A DNA stretch of 64,000 nt from Lactifluus volemus (GCA_022376515.1 WTXI01000025.1:1-64000), one strand, 5' to 3'. Shown: positions 1 to 10,926, counted from the stretch's first letter. Notes: generated by a model from the sequence alone, not told the origin. Numbers and translations are program-made.

Positions 1-100
1 ACAATCACGTGGGGCCAATACATAAGCAGATCACGTGCCAAACCGTAACAGACTCGGTGTCCGCTTCACTTAGAAGCTTCAGACGCTAATAAGGGGGTAA

Positions 101-583
101 TGTCACGGTAACGTGACGTGACGGTCACAGGTGACCCTGACTCATCAAATTCCTTCTCTTACTCATCGATACGTTGGACGATTCTCCCACCTTCCGTCAG
201 TTTCCGTAACGTTCCGGTTGGTTCCACATGTTTCTACACATTTACAGGGACACCCCTGAACATTCTAGTACGATCCGTTGTTCGAGTATATATATCCCTT
301 GTACCTCTGAGACGGGCCTTAAGCTCGTTCTCCTGTAGAACTCAGGTAGTCGATACAGCGAGCAATACAAGTGGCGTTCCAGCCTTCCCTTCCCCTTCCC
401 CTCTGAAAGACTGCTTCCTCTTTTGAGTGGAGCCTCTGAAGACTTGTGTGGATCGCGCCACAGCCAAAGTCTTCTACTCTTAAGACTAGACCTTCGCGTC
501 TTAGTCCCTGCGGCCGCTTCATCGTTCCGCTTAGTCAGCACGACTCAGAACCGAAACCACGCCACGGTAACCTGACCGTGACA
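101..583. repeat. 3' LTR (or solo LTR) of a retroelement extending left
   Basis: The segment begins TGTCACGGT and ends ACCGTGACA, a perfect 9-bp terminal inverted repeat with the canonical TG...CA ends of an LTR. It contains a TATATATA box near 290. Directly upstream (about 88-100) is a purine-rich run, AATAAGGGGGTAA, as expected of a polypurine tract, so I read it as the 3' LTR of an element whose body lies left of the window. No matching target-site duplication is visible because the other end is not in the window. Coding-like sequence on the minus strand stops exactly at 583/584. It is not the same LTR as the one at 45.8 kb. Confidence 0.65.
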
Positions 584-1198
584 ACCGGGGCTTCTTCCCA
601 CCCTTTCGCAAGCGCCCTCCACCGCTCCGCAAACATGCGCCACACAAGTGCACACACATCTGCAGGCCAGTCCCATGTCCTGTGCCTGCTGCTAGCGCTG
701 CCCCAAAACACGCAGAGGAGCGGTGTTGACGACGACGACGATGATGGGGAAGGAGCGCTGCGCATGATAACCTCGGCGCAGAGCATGGCCCACTGCGTGC
801 GTGCGTCGTGCGGTGTATCGGTCTCCCACACAATTTCGGGCTCTTTCTCCATGAGCCACGTGAGCAGCGATTCGCTCATGGACGCACTGAGGGCTTCAGT
901 AGGGAGCATTATGTGCACGTGTGTCCAGAGAGCACGCACGACGGCGAGCTTCATCGCTGCATTTGAGCGCGTGTGCAGCGCTAATTCGACGTCGGATGAT
1001 GGTCATCCCAAAGGCCTCAGCCTCGGGGTCGGCAATGCGGCTGGTGTCAAGGACAGGAGAAGGGTGTTTAGAGTAGACTTTGCATGCAGTGTGCAATGCC
1101 AAGCCCGCCACAGCCAGGGGGGATAGAGCGACCTCCAGAGGGGTCTTGGCCAACATAACTATGTGTACAGCATTGAGACTCCATGAACTGCAACTCAT
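584..1198 (-). pseudogene. Fragment of an unrecognised host gene cut by an LTR
   Basis: On the minus strand two overlapping frames look like real protein: one from about 1198 with motifs such as AKTPLEVALSPLAVAGLAL, the other from about 954 with ALWTHVHIMLPTEAL, LLTWLMEKEPEIVWE and QWAMLCAEVI. The helical, Leu/Ala/Trp-rich pattern suggests an alpha-solenoid or other all-helical protein. I cannot assign a family. The frame passes from one ORF to the other near 960-1000, which needs an intron or an indel. The 3' part runs into the LTR at 583, so the gene is truncated. A plus-strand 226-aa frame across the same DNA looks like a shadow (low-complexity Ser/Thr, poly-Asp). Confidence 0.4.
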
Positions 1199-1506
1199 TC
1201 AATTAGCAAATGATGATCCAGCAGTAATGAAAACCTACCAGTGACAGAGGGGATAGAGAAGTGGGGGAATGTGGTGACAGAGGAGAGCGCATGGGGGAAG
1301 CGATACCAAGTTGCCACGTCTTGGTTGAAATAGATCATGTGACCAGCCCTGGCTTTCGGGTAGGCTTAGCCGGGCTCAGTTGTGATTGGAAGCCATCTAC
1401 AGTCTAACTAAAATGGGGGCTAGCCTGGGCTCAGCTACATCCAGCTAAGGATAAGCCGGCTCCGGCTTACGGCTAAGCTGTCAATAGCCGCAAGCCCCCG
1501 CAACAC
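1199..1506. other. No gene seen; AGCC/GGCT-rich stretch
   Basis: No convincing ORF. From about 1370 to 1500 the sequence is full of interleaved GGCT and AGCC words (for example AAGCCGGCTCCGGCTT), giving several short imperfect palindromes. It separates the truncated coding fragment from the orphan exon at 1507. Confidence 0.4.
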
Positions 1507-1659
1507 TATGCAGAGTACATGTGGTACTTTGTGTTGTACCCGCTAGGCGCAGCTGTGCACGTGTTTATGAGCAACTTTTTGGACTCCAAGGATAGTGGGA
1601 CAGCCATCTTGAGCCACTTTTACTTGCTGACTGGGTGTGCGGGGGCTTTGTGGCTCGAG
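1507..1659 (+). pseudogene. Orphan exon resembling dolichol kinase
   Basis: The plus frame reads as a hydrophobic segment with the core DSGTAILSHFYLLTGCAG followed by LWLE, then a GTGTAAG that would serve as a 5' splice site after the Glu codon. The DSG...LSHFYLL.GCA..LWL pattern resembles the central membrane region of fungal dolichol kinases (SEC59 family; ER enzyme that phosphorylates dolichol with CTP). No start, no catalytic C-terminal CTP-binding region and no further exons are seen on either side; the downstream DNA is a purine-rich tandem repeat. I therefore call it a relic exon. The family assignment rests on motif memory only. Confidence 0.4.
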
Positions 1660-1726
1660 GTGTAAGTTGTTGAGCAGATGCATGCAATGACATTCGCAAG
1701 CAGGTGACAAAGTCATAAAATGACAG

Positions 1727-2340
1727 GTGCGGGAGGCACAGTTGGCCCAGGAGGTGGTGGAGGTGGTGGAGGCAGCGGGGCAGGAGGAGGTGGCAGAGGT
1801 GGAGGCGAAAAAAGAAGAAAAAAGTCAGGACATGTTAGGTTTGAGCAGGCAGAGTGACAACATACCAGGGAGGTGCAGAACACGTCGGTGCAGGCAGCGT
1901 GACACCATGGACCACCCAGCAGTGCCAATGGGTCCAGGAGGTGTGCAATGTGGAGGCAAATGTGGTGGAGGAGACGGAAGTGGCCCAGGAGGACCAAGAG
2001 GAGGTGGTGCAGGCGGCGGCACAGGAGGAGGCAGCAGAGGTGGAAAGAAGGGAAAAAAAAAGTCAGGCACGTTGGGGTGGGGCAGGCTGACAATGTACCA
2101 AGGAGGGTGCAGAAGACGCTGATGCAGGCAGCATGATGCCGTGGACCGCCTGGCAGTGCCAGTGGGTCCAGGAGCCGCGCAATGTGGAGGTGGCAAAAGT
2201 GGTGGAGACGGCGCGGAGGAAGAGAGAAAAAAAGGCAGGGATGCTGAGACATGTGGCGGGGCAAGATGGCAAGCAGTGGTGGCGACAACAGAGGTGAGAC
2301 AGCGACAGAGGGGGACAGAGGGAGGAATAGGTGCAGACAA
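1727..2340. repeat. Purine-rich imperfect tandem repeat
   Basis: Blocks of GGA/GGT/GGC triplets (read as poly-Gly on plus, Pro/Leu-rich on minus) alternate with a conserved unique part containing GTGACAACATACCAGGGAGG or its variant, then a GTGGACC..CC..GCAGTGCCA..TGGGTCCAGGAG segment. The unique part occurs at about 1854 and 2087, so the unit is roughly 235 bp, with a partial further copy ending near 2300. The long ORFs on both strands here are products of the base bias and carry no recognisable domain. Confidence 0.6.
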
Positions 2341-2368
2341 CGAGAGGCACAAAAATGATGAGGCAAAC

Positions 2369-3130
2369 GAAAATCAACATCAAGCAAACAAGAGTAAATA
2401 ACTGATGCAGGTGCACTGGAACAACTTGGCAAAAATTTCATGACTTTGGCAAAAACTTTGCAACTTCACAAAATTTTCAGTGTGCTTAGCTAATTATGTG
2501 ATAATTAAGCGACTTTAAGCGAATTTAAGTGACTTTAAGCAACTGTACATGTTTAAGTAACAATTAAGCAAACACTATAACTAGTAACCAGTGAACCAAT
2601 TGTTTTTAAGTGGTTTTAAGTGACAATTAAGCGACACCTGATAATCAAGCAACTGGTAAGTGCAGTAAGCAGTCGACAAGATGTTTTAAGTGCAATTAAG
2701 TACACAGACATGACACTTAAGCAGTTGATTAAAAACCATGTGACCACTTTGCTTAAAAAATGGGCATCGCTTAACTTGCTTAATTGTGCTTAAATGACTT
2801 AATTGTCTTAAGCATTGCTTAATGTACTTAAAACTACTTAAAAAGCAATTTTAAGCAATTTTAAGTACATTTTAAGCATATTTTAAGCACATTTTAAGTA
2901 AAACTTTTTAAGTGACTTTAAGTAACTTTAAGCTGCTCGGACATTTTGCTGATGACTGGGTATACCCCAACCCATGTCAAACACTACCAGGCACATGTTG
3001 TGTGCCAAGGCCCCCCTGAGCCTTGACAGAGAGATGAAAAAGGATGGCAGACTACAAGAGGCATGAAAATCAACATTGTGCAAACAGTAGTAAATAATAC
3101 ACCTACTGTAAAGACTTGGCAAAAATTTCA
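2369..3130. repeat. Direct repeats bounding a TTAAG-rich block
   Basis: The stretch 2369-2440 (GAAAATCAACATCAAGCAAA ... ACTTGGCAAAAATTTCA) recurs diverged at 3065-3130 (GAAAATCAACATTGTGCAAA ... ACTTGGCAAAAATTTCA). The two lie in the same orientation and bound the AT-rich segment, which looks like a degenerate dispersed element. No ORF or terminal inverted repeat is seen. Confidence 0.5.
2470..2935. repeat. TTAAG/CTTAA-dense AT-rich block
   Basis: The words TTTAAGC, TTTAAGT, CTTAA and their complements recur dozens of times at irregular 8-20 bp spacing, densest from 2740 to 2930. It is not a clean tandem repeat. Further scattered TTAAG/CTTAA words continue to about 3360. Nothing coding is seen from 2441 to 3423. 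Confidence 0.6.
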
Positions 3131-3423
3131 CAAGTCACAACTTAGCATAGTTTTTTTCAGACTTTAGTTAAATTACATAAATTTAATTTTTTATTTCTGT
3201 TTGCTTGTCTTAAGTGTCTTACACATCTTAATTACTTAATGTGCTTATCTTTGGCCTTGATTTGCTTACTTGTTGTACATACTCATTTTCTAAGCAAAAA
3301 ATAAGCAGCTTGAGCAACTTGACAGGCTTAAAAATGAAATAAGCTGGTTAAGCCAACTAAGTTTTTTCTGGATTTTCCTGATGTACCATCATTGAAATAC
3401 AGTGGAAAAGGAACTTGATTATG

Positions 3424-4847
3424 TCACAGGTCCTGCCTGGTCATTGTCTTCCTCCCATTTCCAGTATCCAAGTTGTTTGAGCCAGCTTCAGAAATTTCCG
3501 AACTTGGAGACCAGGGCATGAACATTATAGGTGTTGAATAAGGGCAGGACTTGTGGCCAGGGCAAGATAGAGTGTCTGTGGCACTCAGTCGCATCGTGAT
3601 AACGACAACAACGATACCCGTTGGATAGATCCCCTGGTAGCAGAGATCAGTCCCTAGTCCAACAAATGTGGAACAGAAGGCGCTTACCACGAGTTGGATT
3701 CCACTTGGACCGAGATCAGCTGCCCAACTTATGCGGCATGCCAGTATTGTGATATAAGCCACCTACCAGCGAACGACGGTCAGTCCATTCACAAAGCAAA
3801 AGTAACTGATCTGGATGTACCAAAATACAGAGATAAATCGCGCCAGACTCGACCAAGAAAACGAGAGTTTTCTCCGCTTTGCTCATAGTGTTTTCCTTAT
3901 CAAAAACAGAACGCAGGAAGCGTCTGTGTTGCCTTTGAAAGAGGTGGCATCATCATGCAGCACGTAACAAGTCACGATAGTATCAAATGCAACATACCAT
4001 GCTCGAATGAACATGAAGGACGTGGCCCAGAAATTCGTACCAACTGAGAGGCCCCAGATGGCCCACCAGAAGGCACTGACCGTATTCGCATTGTGCATCG
4101 AGTGAGTTATGAGCCAATCGGACAGAAATATTATGTCAACGACGGTAAACACTGTCGAAAAACAAGTGTCATCCGGAAGAGCCACCACCCAGTGATCTGA
4201 TAGCGTGCTCACCAAGCGTACACACGAGGAACAGGAATGGAAGAATGAACAACACGACCCTGCGATCCCACAGTAACCAGGCTCGCCACAGGGCGATGCC
4301 ATCGCTTAGGATCACCTTGTGTGCTGAGAGATCAACAACTGGTCCCAAGTTTAGGCAGTCAAGGAGTGGCGCACGTTGATCGATGGTAAGTACGCGACAG
4401 CTATTATTTCTGGGAGCGTTGCCTTGAAATTGCTGATTCCGAGTCTCGACGATCGGATTGTAGTGGTGAAGATGAAAGTCAAGTGAATCGCAGAGACTGA
4501 GTACATGACCACGGAAACGGCCAACATGGCGTATCTCGTGCGATTGGACAGACCTTTGCGCCTTTTAAAAAGCGCTCGGCGCGGACGTGAGAAATGGGAC
4601 GCTGCATGTTGGATGGCATGGTAACGTACAGTGTGAAAAAGGTCGAAAAGGCAAAAAGAGCAGTGTAGAGGCCTAATCATCTCTTTGTCTCAGCAACGAC
4701 CGAAATGGAGCAGAATCGAAGAAATTCACCAAAGAACAAACTCTCGCACATGGAAGAAACGAGCCGTGGCATGAGGATCTTAGTTACATCATCGCTCAGG
4801 GCCCGAGAAATGACGTGCGATCGAAAAGACGAGGGAGAATGGTTCAT
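3424..4847 (-). CDS. 7TM membrane protein, copy A
   Basis: Multi-exon integral membrane protein of a large basidiomycete 7TM family of unknown ligand. Spliced reading from ATG 4847: short soluble N-terminus, TM exon (GLYTALFAFSTF), exon with NRTRYAMLAVSVVMYSVSA, exon with ILSDGIALWRAWLLWDRR, the hallmark WRAW.LW motif between two TMs, exon ending SFMFIRAW, exon with ENTMSKAEKTLVFLVESG, TM exon, and last exon GIYPTG..VVVITMRL followed by a polar Ser-rich tail ending RQDL and TGA at 3424. Introns are 50-65 nt and GT-AG. It is the downstream-most gene of duplication copy 1 and is near-identical to copy B. N-terminal exon and tail differ slightly from the other copies. No inactivating stop was seen in the parts I spliced; function is unknown. 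Confidence 0.75.
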
Positions 4848-4886
4848 GGGCGAGGGTGAGAACCCTGGAGTTGTTGATGAAACACA

Positions 4887-4892
4887 TTTATA
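4887..4892 (-). promoter_or_regulatory. TATAAA box of 7TM copy A
   Basis: TATAAA on the minus strand about 40 bp before the ATG at 4847. The same box, spacing and context (CGTCTATAAA.TG) occur before the other four clustered copies. The upstream block to about 5090, with TCCGGTGACCCTGCGACGG and GATCCAGGAGTGACTC, is also shared. Confidence 0.55.
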
Positions 4893-5275
4893 GACGAAGT
4901 GTAGCGCGTAGTAGAGATAAGGAAGGGAATGAACATGTGAACATGATTCCCGCCACTGAGGTTGTCAGAGGGATGGTATCCCTGAAACCATTTCGCAGGT
5001 CCGACAGACACATCACATCGCGAGGCCAATTAACTGTGTCCGGTGACCCTGCGACGGAATCAAGAAGTATGATCCAGGAGTGACTCTACGAGTCAGTTAC
5101 TTGAAATCAATGTGAAGCGCTCGGAGGTTACATAAGCCGTTTGTGGAGCTATTATTCATCGGAGCATGTATCCAGCTCATCTATTGAAGTTCTACAACCT
5201 GCCAATACATCATCGGCAGGTTAATAATACCAATGACAGAGGAAGTACTACAATATTGATGTACGAGCGCACGAT

Positions 5276-6895
5276 TCAAAAGAGAACGGTGTCTCCGAGT
5301 GCAGGAACAAGGAACTCATTTGTCTCCACTCCAGATCTCACACGCTCCCCCCTCAGAAGCTCTGGAGGTTCAAGTACCGGCTCTGCAGTCAGGACCCAGG
5401 TTCTAAATCCGCTCTTAGAAGGAAAGTGCATAGAAATGGTGTGAGGACGGCGTGCTCACCCCCAATGCATGGCAAGAGCCTTTTGGGTCCTTACATCCTT
5501 GAAAATTCGCACAGCATCCCCAGGGGAGCAATGCAAGTTTGACCACATTGCGCGCGGACCATATGCGCTATGACAGCGATCAGTATGAATCTTGTGCGTG
5601 TACGACTGTAAACCGTGATCGATACCCAATGGGCAATAATGCGACGTCAACACCACCAAAGCGCTCCCCGACTTCGGCGAATGCAGGGCATACGGGAGCT
5701 TTCTCTTCATCTTCCCCATCGCGAACGGTGCGATACCCGGTATCGCCAGCAAAATATACCTTCTTGTTCGAGTGGAGGTCCTCTACAACCCAAGCTGCCC
5801 AAAGGGCACGCCATCGGTCAAATGCTGAGCGGCCTGAGACATGCTGAGAGGGTGTGCAGGACAGCCGCACTTCCGCATTCACGGCAGGGCCGTCGGTGGT
5901 AGAAGGGAGGGCTACGCGCAAAAGGCGTTCATCCCACCAATCCATCTCATGGATCCGCTCAAGGGGTGTAGTGAGAGCCTTGGAGAGGTAGGTCGCATTG
6001 TTCAAAGCAACAAATATCTGCGTGGAGGAAGACGGTTTGGAAAGGAGTGCGCGAAGAGTGGGGACATCGGTGCTAGTCGAGGCGTCAGTGGACCGGGGGC
6101 ACGATAAATGAATATATGCACCGATCATAGTGATTATGCTGGCAGAGGCATCAAAATCATGCAAGGTCTGGATAATCCGTATGGATGAACAACATACCGA
6201 AAGCACGATAGCGTCGAGGGCGGGGATATCTTCGACTTTGCAAGGCGGATCTGAAGACAGCATGAAGCGATGCGACAAAATTTACATCTAGGGACAATGT
6301 GCCTTACCGGTAAATCGCGCAGGTCCCAACCATTGAGAAGGAGAGCAACGATTTGAGAATACAGGATCAAATATGATGCGAACGCCTCGTGAAGCACCAG
6401 GGGGTGTTGGTAGCTCTACCATGTAGCACGCATGGCTTTTTCGGTACACATCGTTAAGCACAACGATTGAAAATCTGTTTTATCAGAAACGCACCCCAGC
6501 CAGGTAGCTTTCGCACTACTCGCGTTCTCACGCTGGGCACCCCATGTAGGAACTTTCCTTGGAATCAAAGATTTGATATTCCCAGGGACGCGAGGGCCCC
6601 GAGCTGAGAATGCGAAAAAGAACTGTACGTGACGCGTGAGAACCACTGCAAACTGTCACAGGCCGGCGGGAAATTACGCACGGAGAGCCATTGAAAGGTT
6701 GATTGAAATCTGGGAACCGCGCAAGTGAATAGAAGCGGCGTGTTTCGAATAATAAAAATACCTGAACGACGGCCAGGGATTGCCAAACATGGTCTTGCTA
6801 TCATTCAGATGGTGACTGGGGCGTGCACCGGGTACGTTACCGAGTGGAAACCTCCTAGTAGGTTCCGTAACCTCGACGTGTGGTACGAATGACAT
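5276..6895 (-). CDS. NAPE-PLD-like metallo-beta-lactamase hydrolase, copy A1
   Basis: Resembles N-acyl-phosphatidylethanolamine phospholipase D (beta-lactamase fold, two metal ions; releases N-acylethanolamine and phosphatidic acid). From ATG 6895: N-terminal exon with FGNPWPSFR, exon with KVPTWGAQ and KATWLG, exon with HACYMVELP and [20 protein letters not shown], exon with [14 protein letters not shown], a 17-nt microexon (6122-6138), a long exon with [28 protein letters not shown] and [12 protein letters not shown], exon AYGPRAMW...ALAMHWG, and a C-terminal exon ending at TGA 5276. The microexon plus next base reads HNHYDR, where the family has HxHxDH, so the last metal-binding His is Arg here. 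The exon 1/exon 2 junction phase is unresolved. The single change predicts loss or strong reduction of activity. Confidence 0.75.
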
Positions 6896-7348
6896 GAACT
6901 AGGCGTGTTATTCCTGTGGCGGGGGTATAGTTGAAGTAGAAAGGCAGGGCGAGCACGTTCATTTAGCTGATCGATCCGTCACCCGCCCCCCAAATTGACT
7001 TCTTACGCGTCGTCACGGCATTCGGTTACTAATCGCCGTGATCATCACGACTGCGTAATTAGTATCAAGTGTACATTCGTGTCCTTTCATTGAGTCGTTG
7101 CAAAGTGTGATGCTCGATACGTAAAACTGTCTAGCTACGCGCGTTGCTCCATAATCGTATGGGAGAGGGACACATCAACCAATTCGGAATCTCTAGTCGT
7201 GTTCTATCAGAACCACAGGGCTCCGAATCACTGACAGTGTCTAGATACTGCGATAGAATTGTTAAACAACACACATGACTTGGGAGAAAGACATATTTAA
7301 GGCAGGTGCCGTAGGCAGGAACACAGACCCATGTGCAAACACTCCTAC
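6896..7348. other. Intergenic spacer, no gene seen
   Basis: Upstream region of A1 and downstream region of B1. No ORF of interest. The corresponding spacer in copy 2 (12938-13394) is clearly homologous, with small indels such as the 13229-13238 addition GGCGTCATAG. Confidence 0.5.
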
Positions 7349-8375
7349 CTAGAAAAAAACAGTCTCTCCTAACGCAGGAACAAGGAAGTCATCTGGGCCA
7401 ACAGCCGCTTTCTCGCACTCTTTCCTGAGAAGTGTGGGGGGTTCGAGCACAGGCTCTGTAGTAAGTACCCAGGTTCTAGAGTCTCATTTAGCTGGCGCGT
7501 ACAGGAAGCTTACCCCCAGTGCATGGCGAGCGCTTTCCTGGCCCTCACGTCCTTGAATATGCGGACTGTGTCCGCAGGTGAGGCAGGAAAATTCGACATG
7601 AGGGTGCGTGGAGAGTATGCGCTGAGACACCCCAATCAGTTAGGTGTGGGCGTGCATGGAGGGTGAATATGCACCCGACGGGCAACAACGCTAAATCAAA
7701 GCCTCCAAATCGTTCTCCGACTTGAGTGAAGGCAGGGCAGACAGGAACTGTCTCTTCGTCTTCCCCATTGCGAACAGTACAGTATCCGGTGTCACCCGCA
7801 AAATATACATTCTTATGTGAGTGAAGGTCATCCACAACCCATGCTGCCCAAAGGGAATGCCATCTGTCAGATGCAGAGCGACCTGAGACATGCCGCGATG
7901 GCGTGCAGGACAGCCGGACTTCTGCATTAACGGGGGGGCCATTGGTGTTGGCAGAAAGGGCCACGCGCAAAATCCGCTCATCCCACCAATAAAGCTCATG
8001 GATACGCGGGAGGGGGGTGGTGAGAGCCTTGGAAAGGTAGGTTGCATTATTCAAAGTAACAAATATGTGGGTGGAGGATGAAGGGTTGGCGAGCAGTGAA
8101 CGAAGTGTTGGTACATCGGTGCTGATCAGGTGACATCAGTGGCTTATCTCAAGGGGACAGAGGATTAGTGTACTGGCCATAGTGATTGTGCTGAAAGGAA
8201 CAACCAGCAGCTGTGAGAAGACTATAGCTCGGCCAAGAAATGAACATATCAAAAGGATGATAGCATCAACTGCAGGGATCTCTTCAACCTTGCAAGGTGT
8301 ATCTGGAGAAGAGATGTATGGTAGGATGAACACCCAGCAAGTTGCACAAGTGTAATGTGCAGGTCCCAACTGCAT
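7349..8375 (-). pseudogene. NAPE-PLD-like gene, copy B1, 5'-truncated
   Basis: Reads like B2 from the exon with CKVEEIPAVDAI down to the end (AGDTGY, FGGFDLALLPVG, ALAMHWG, final exon ending TAG at 7349). The exons coding the N-terminus and the WLG/HACYMVE region are absent: similarity to B2 stops near 8375 and unrelated sequence follows. The 17-nt microexon at 8174-8190 reads HNHYG(H), so the Asp of HxHxDH is Gly. Both defects indicate a dead copy. The remaining frame is otherwise mostly open, so decay is recent. Confidence 0.75.
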
Positions 8376-8516
8376 AAACACATAATAGAAGTTGTCTAGA
8401 CTCTAGAGTACATGTTCAAATTTTGGTGGTGATTGAGTGAGTATTCATTGGGTTATTCAAAAAATAGAAATGTGACAACTGAGTGGTCCTGACGATGGAC
8501 CAGTTCAATATAGTAT

Positions 8517-9460
8517 TGCATCTTGGAGGCGCAGAACTCACTCGTGACACAGCTCTGATGTAGGCTTCATCGGAGTTTCCCTCGGCAATACCCGACTTTG
8601 TTAAACTTCGAAGCTAAATCTGGAGAAATCCCTTGAATGAGGAATGAGCTGAGTTACTGTTGCCCTACGATCATTCGGCAGGTCATAGGGCCTCGAGAAC
8701 CAGCGCCACCTCTGGCAGTACGACAGAGAATTGTGGGATCGTGCGCCCGTTGGACGAGTGTTTTGGTCGAGCGGTGCCAAAAACCCGTCGGTACCGAGAA
8801 CCCATCGGCAGACGAAAATAGGTCGATGAGTCCTGATCGAACAATAAACGACTTCTACGATGACGAATTGGACGTCAGGGGAGCATTTTTCAAAGCATGG
8901 GGAAAGCCAAAGATCATACCTGAGGCAGTGATTGTAACTTGACTTTTATGTCTGTTCGGTCAACTTACACCCTTTTCGGCCCGGGAGGCATTTAATAAAA
9001 CCGAACTGACTAACTTGTGCCATACTGTATGCCTAGGCATCACCCGAAGGGTCGAAGGTCTCGGGTGCAAAAGAAGTGGGTGACGGCAGCAGCGCTTCCG
9101 TGCACTCCACTGGCAAATCGTGCTGTGTTTACAACAACGCGCCCATTTGCGACAGATCGGTCCCTGACGTCTGGGAGAAAAAGTACCCGAACAAAGCTAG
9201 TCGCGAAGCATGTTGTCGTGGGGACCTTGGAAGGAAAGGCCACCTAACTGATACAGTAGAAGCAATGCTATGCCTATGGAAGATATGGCCAAATGGAGGT
9301 AACTCGATGGATAGATGTCATCATCACGTCGTAGATCTCCAGGGAAATATATGTCATGAATGTAGCTTTTCGTCATTCAACAACGTGCTCGAATAAGATA
9401 CGGATAACTGCATACACGTATACCCTCAGTGAAGTACAGTGGAAAGGGAACTTGATCCTG
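8517..9460. repeat. 7TM-downstream repeat, copy 1
   Basis: This 0.94-kb segment is the reverse complement of the DNA that follows 7TM copies C (41233 to about 42235) and D (44202 to about 45690). It begins right at the stop of 7TM copy B and ends near 8517 (CTCCAAGATGCAATA). In the orientation convergent to the 7TM gene there are short conserved ORFs (for example with SPDRTINDFYDDEL and AFFKAWGKPKIIPEAVI), but their frames are not maintained across copies. It could be a decayed gene or long 3' flanking sequence. It lacks an internal segment of about 80 bp present in C and D. Confidence 0.7.
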
Positions 9461-10881
9461 TTACAGGTCCTGCCTGCTCGTCATCTTCCTCCCATTTTCA
9501 GTATCCGAGTCGTTCAAGCCAGCTTCAGAAATCTGCAAAGTTGGAGACCGGGGAATGAACACTATAGGTGTCGAATAAGGGTGGGACTCGCCACCAGGAC
9601 GAGATAAAATGTCTGCGGCGCTCAGTCGCATAGTGATGACGACAACGATAGCCGTTGGATAGATCCCCTGATAGCAGGGATCAGTCCCTAGTCCAACAAA
9701 TGCGGGACAGAAGGTGATCTTACCACGAGTTGGATTGAAATGTTACTGAGAGCAATTACCGAAGCTGAGCCGCATGCCGCTATCATGATATCGGCCACCT
9801 ACCAGCGAACGACAGTCAGTCCATTCACAAAGTAAAAGTAACTGATCGGGATGTACCAAAATACAGATATAAATCGCGCCAGACTCGACCAAGAAAGCGA
9901 GCGTTTTCTCCCCTTTGCTCTTAGCGTTTTCCTTATCAAAAACAGAACGCAGGAAGCGTCTGTGTTGCCTTTGAAAGAGGTGGCATCATCATGCAGCACT
10001 TATCAAGGTCACGATAGGATCAAATGCAACATACCATGCTCGAATGAACATCAAGGACGTGGCCCAGATATTCGTACCAATTATGAGGCCCCAGGCGGCC
10101 ACCCCGAAGGCACCGCCCGTGTTCACATGGCGCATCGAGTGAGTTATGAGGCCATCGATCACAAATATTATGTCAACGATGATAAACACTGTCGAAAAAC
10201 AAGTGTCATCCTGAAGAGCCACCACCCAGTGATCTGATAGCGTGCTCACCAAGCGTACACACGAGGGACAAGAATGGAAGAATGAACAACATGATCCTGC
10301 GATCCCACAGTAACCAGGCTCGCCACAGGACGATGCCATCGCCTAGGATCAACTTGTGTGCTGAGGGATCAACACCTGGTCCTGAGTTTAGGAAGTCAAG
10401 GAGCGGCGCACGTTGAATGATTGTAGGTACCCGACAGCCAATATTTCCGTGGAGGTGGGCTTGCCGATTCTTAATGATCGGATTGTAGTGGCGAAGTTGA
10501 GAGACCAGTGAATCGCAGAGATTGCGTACATGACCACGGAAATGGCCAACAGGGCGTATCTCGTGCGATTGGACAGATCTTTGCGCCTTTTAAAAAGCAC
10601 TCGGCGCGGATGTGAGAAATCGGACGCTTCATGTTGGATGGTAGTGTAACGTACAGCGTGAACAAGGTCGAGAAGGCAAAAAGAGCAGTGTAGAGGCCTA
10701 ATCATCTCTTTGTCTCAGCAACGACCGAAATGGAGCAGAATCGAAGAAATTCACCAAAGAAGAAAGTCTCGATCATGGTAGAAACGAGCTGTAGCATGAG
10801 GAACTCCTGAGTCGTAACCGTGATGGTTATATCATTGCTCGGGGACCGGGAAATGATGTGCGATAGAAAAGAATGGTTCAT
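9461..10881 (-). CDS. 7TM membrane protein, copy B
   Basis: Same gene as copy A, from ATG 10881 to TAA at 9461. Spliced exons show ALFAFSTL, NRTRYALLAISVVMYAISA, LILGDGIVLWRAWLLWDRR, SLMFIRAW, an exon with KSKAEK followed by LVESG, a variable TM exon (VADIMIAACGSASVIALS), then IQLV joined to GIYPTAIVVVITMRL, and a tail ending MTSRQDL. Introns are short and canonical. The N-terminal exon is shorter than in copies C and D because of a small deletion (MNHSFLSHIISRSPSND). No disabling change was seen in the exons I joined. Unknown ligand; plasma membrane is the likely site by family topology. Confidence 0.75.
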
Positions 10882-10920
10882 GGGCGAGGGTGAGAGCCCT
10901 GGAGTTGTTGACGAAGCACA

Positions 10921-10926
10921 TTTATA
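10921..10926 (-). promoter_or_regulatory. TATAAA box of 7TM copy B
   Basis: TATAAA on the minus strand, 40 bp before ATG 10881, in the same sequence context as the other copies. Confidence 0.55.

Noticed and set aside
1370..1500. CRISPR-like or telomere-like array
   Set aside because: The GGCT/AGCC words are not regularly spaced, have no spacers, and the DNA is eukaryotic; no telomeric TTAGGG runs.
1713..2441. 242-aa Leu/Pro/His-rich minus-strand ORF and Gly-rich plus-strand ORFs
   Set aside because: They are translations of a purine-rich tandem repeat, change frame between repeat units and carry no domain.
8637..8942. 101-aa ORF shared in part by three repeat copies, taken as a gene
   Set aside because: Frames and stops differ among copies, no domain, and it lies in the 7TM-downstream repeat; kept only as a repeat and a finding.
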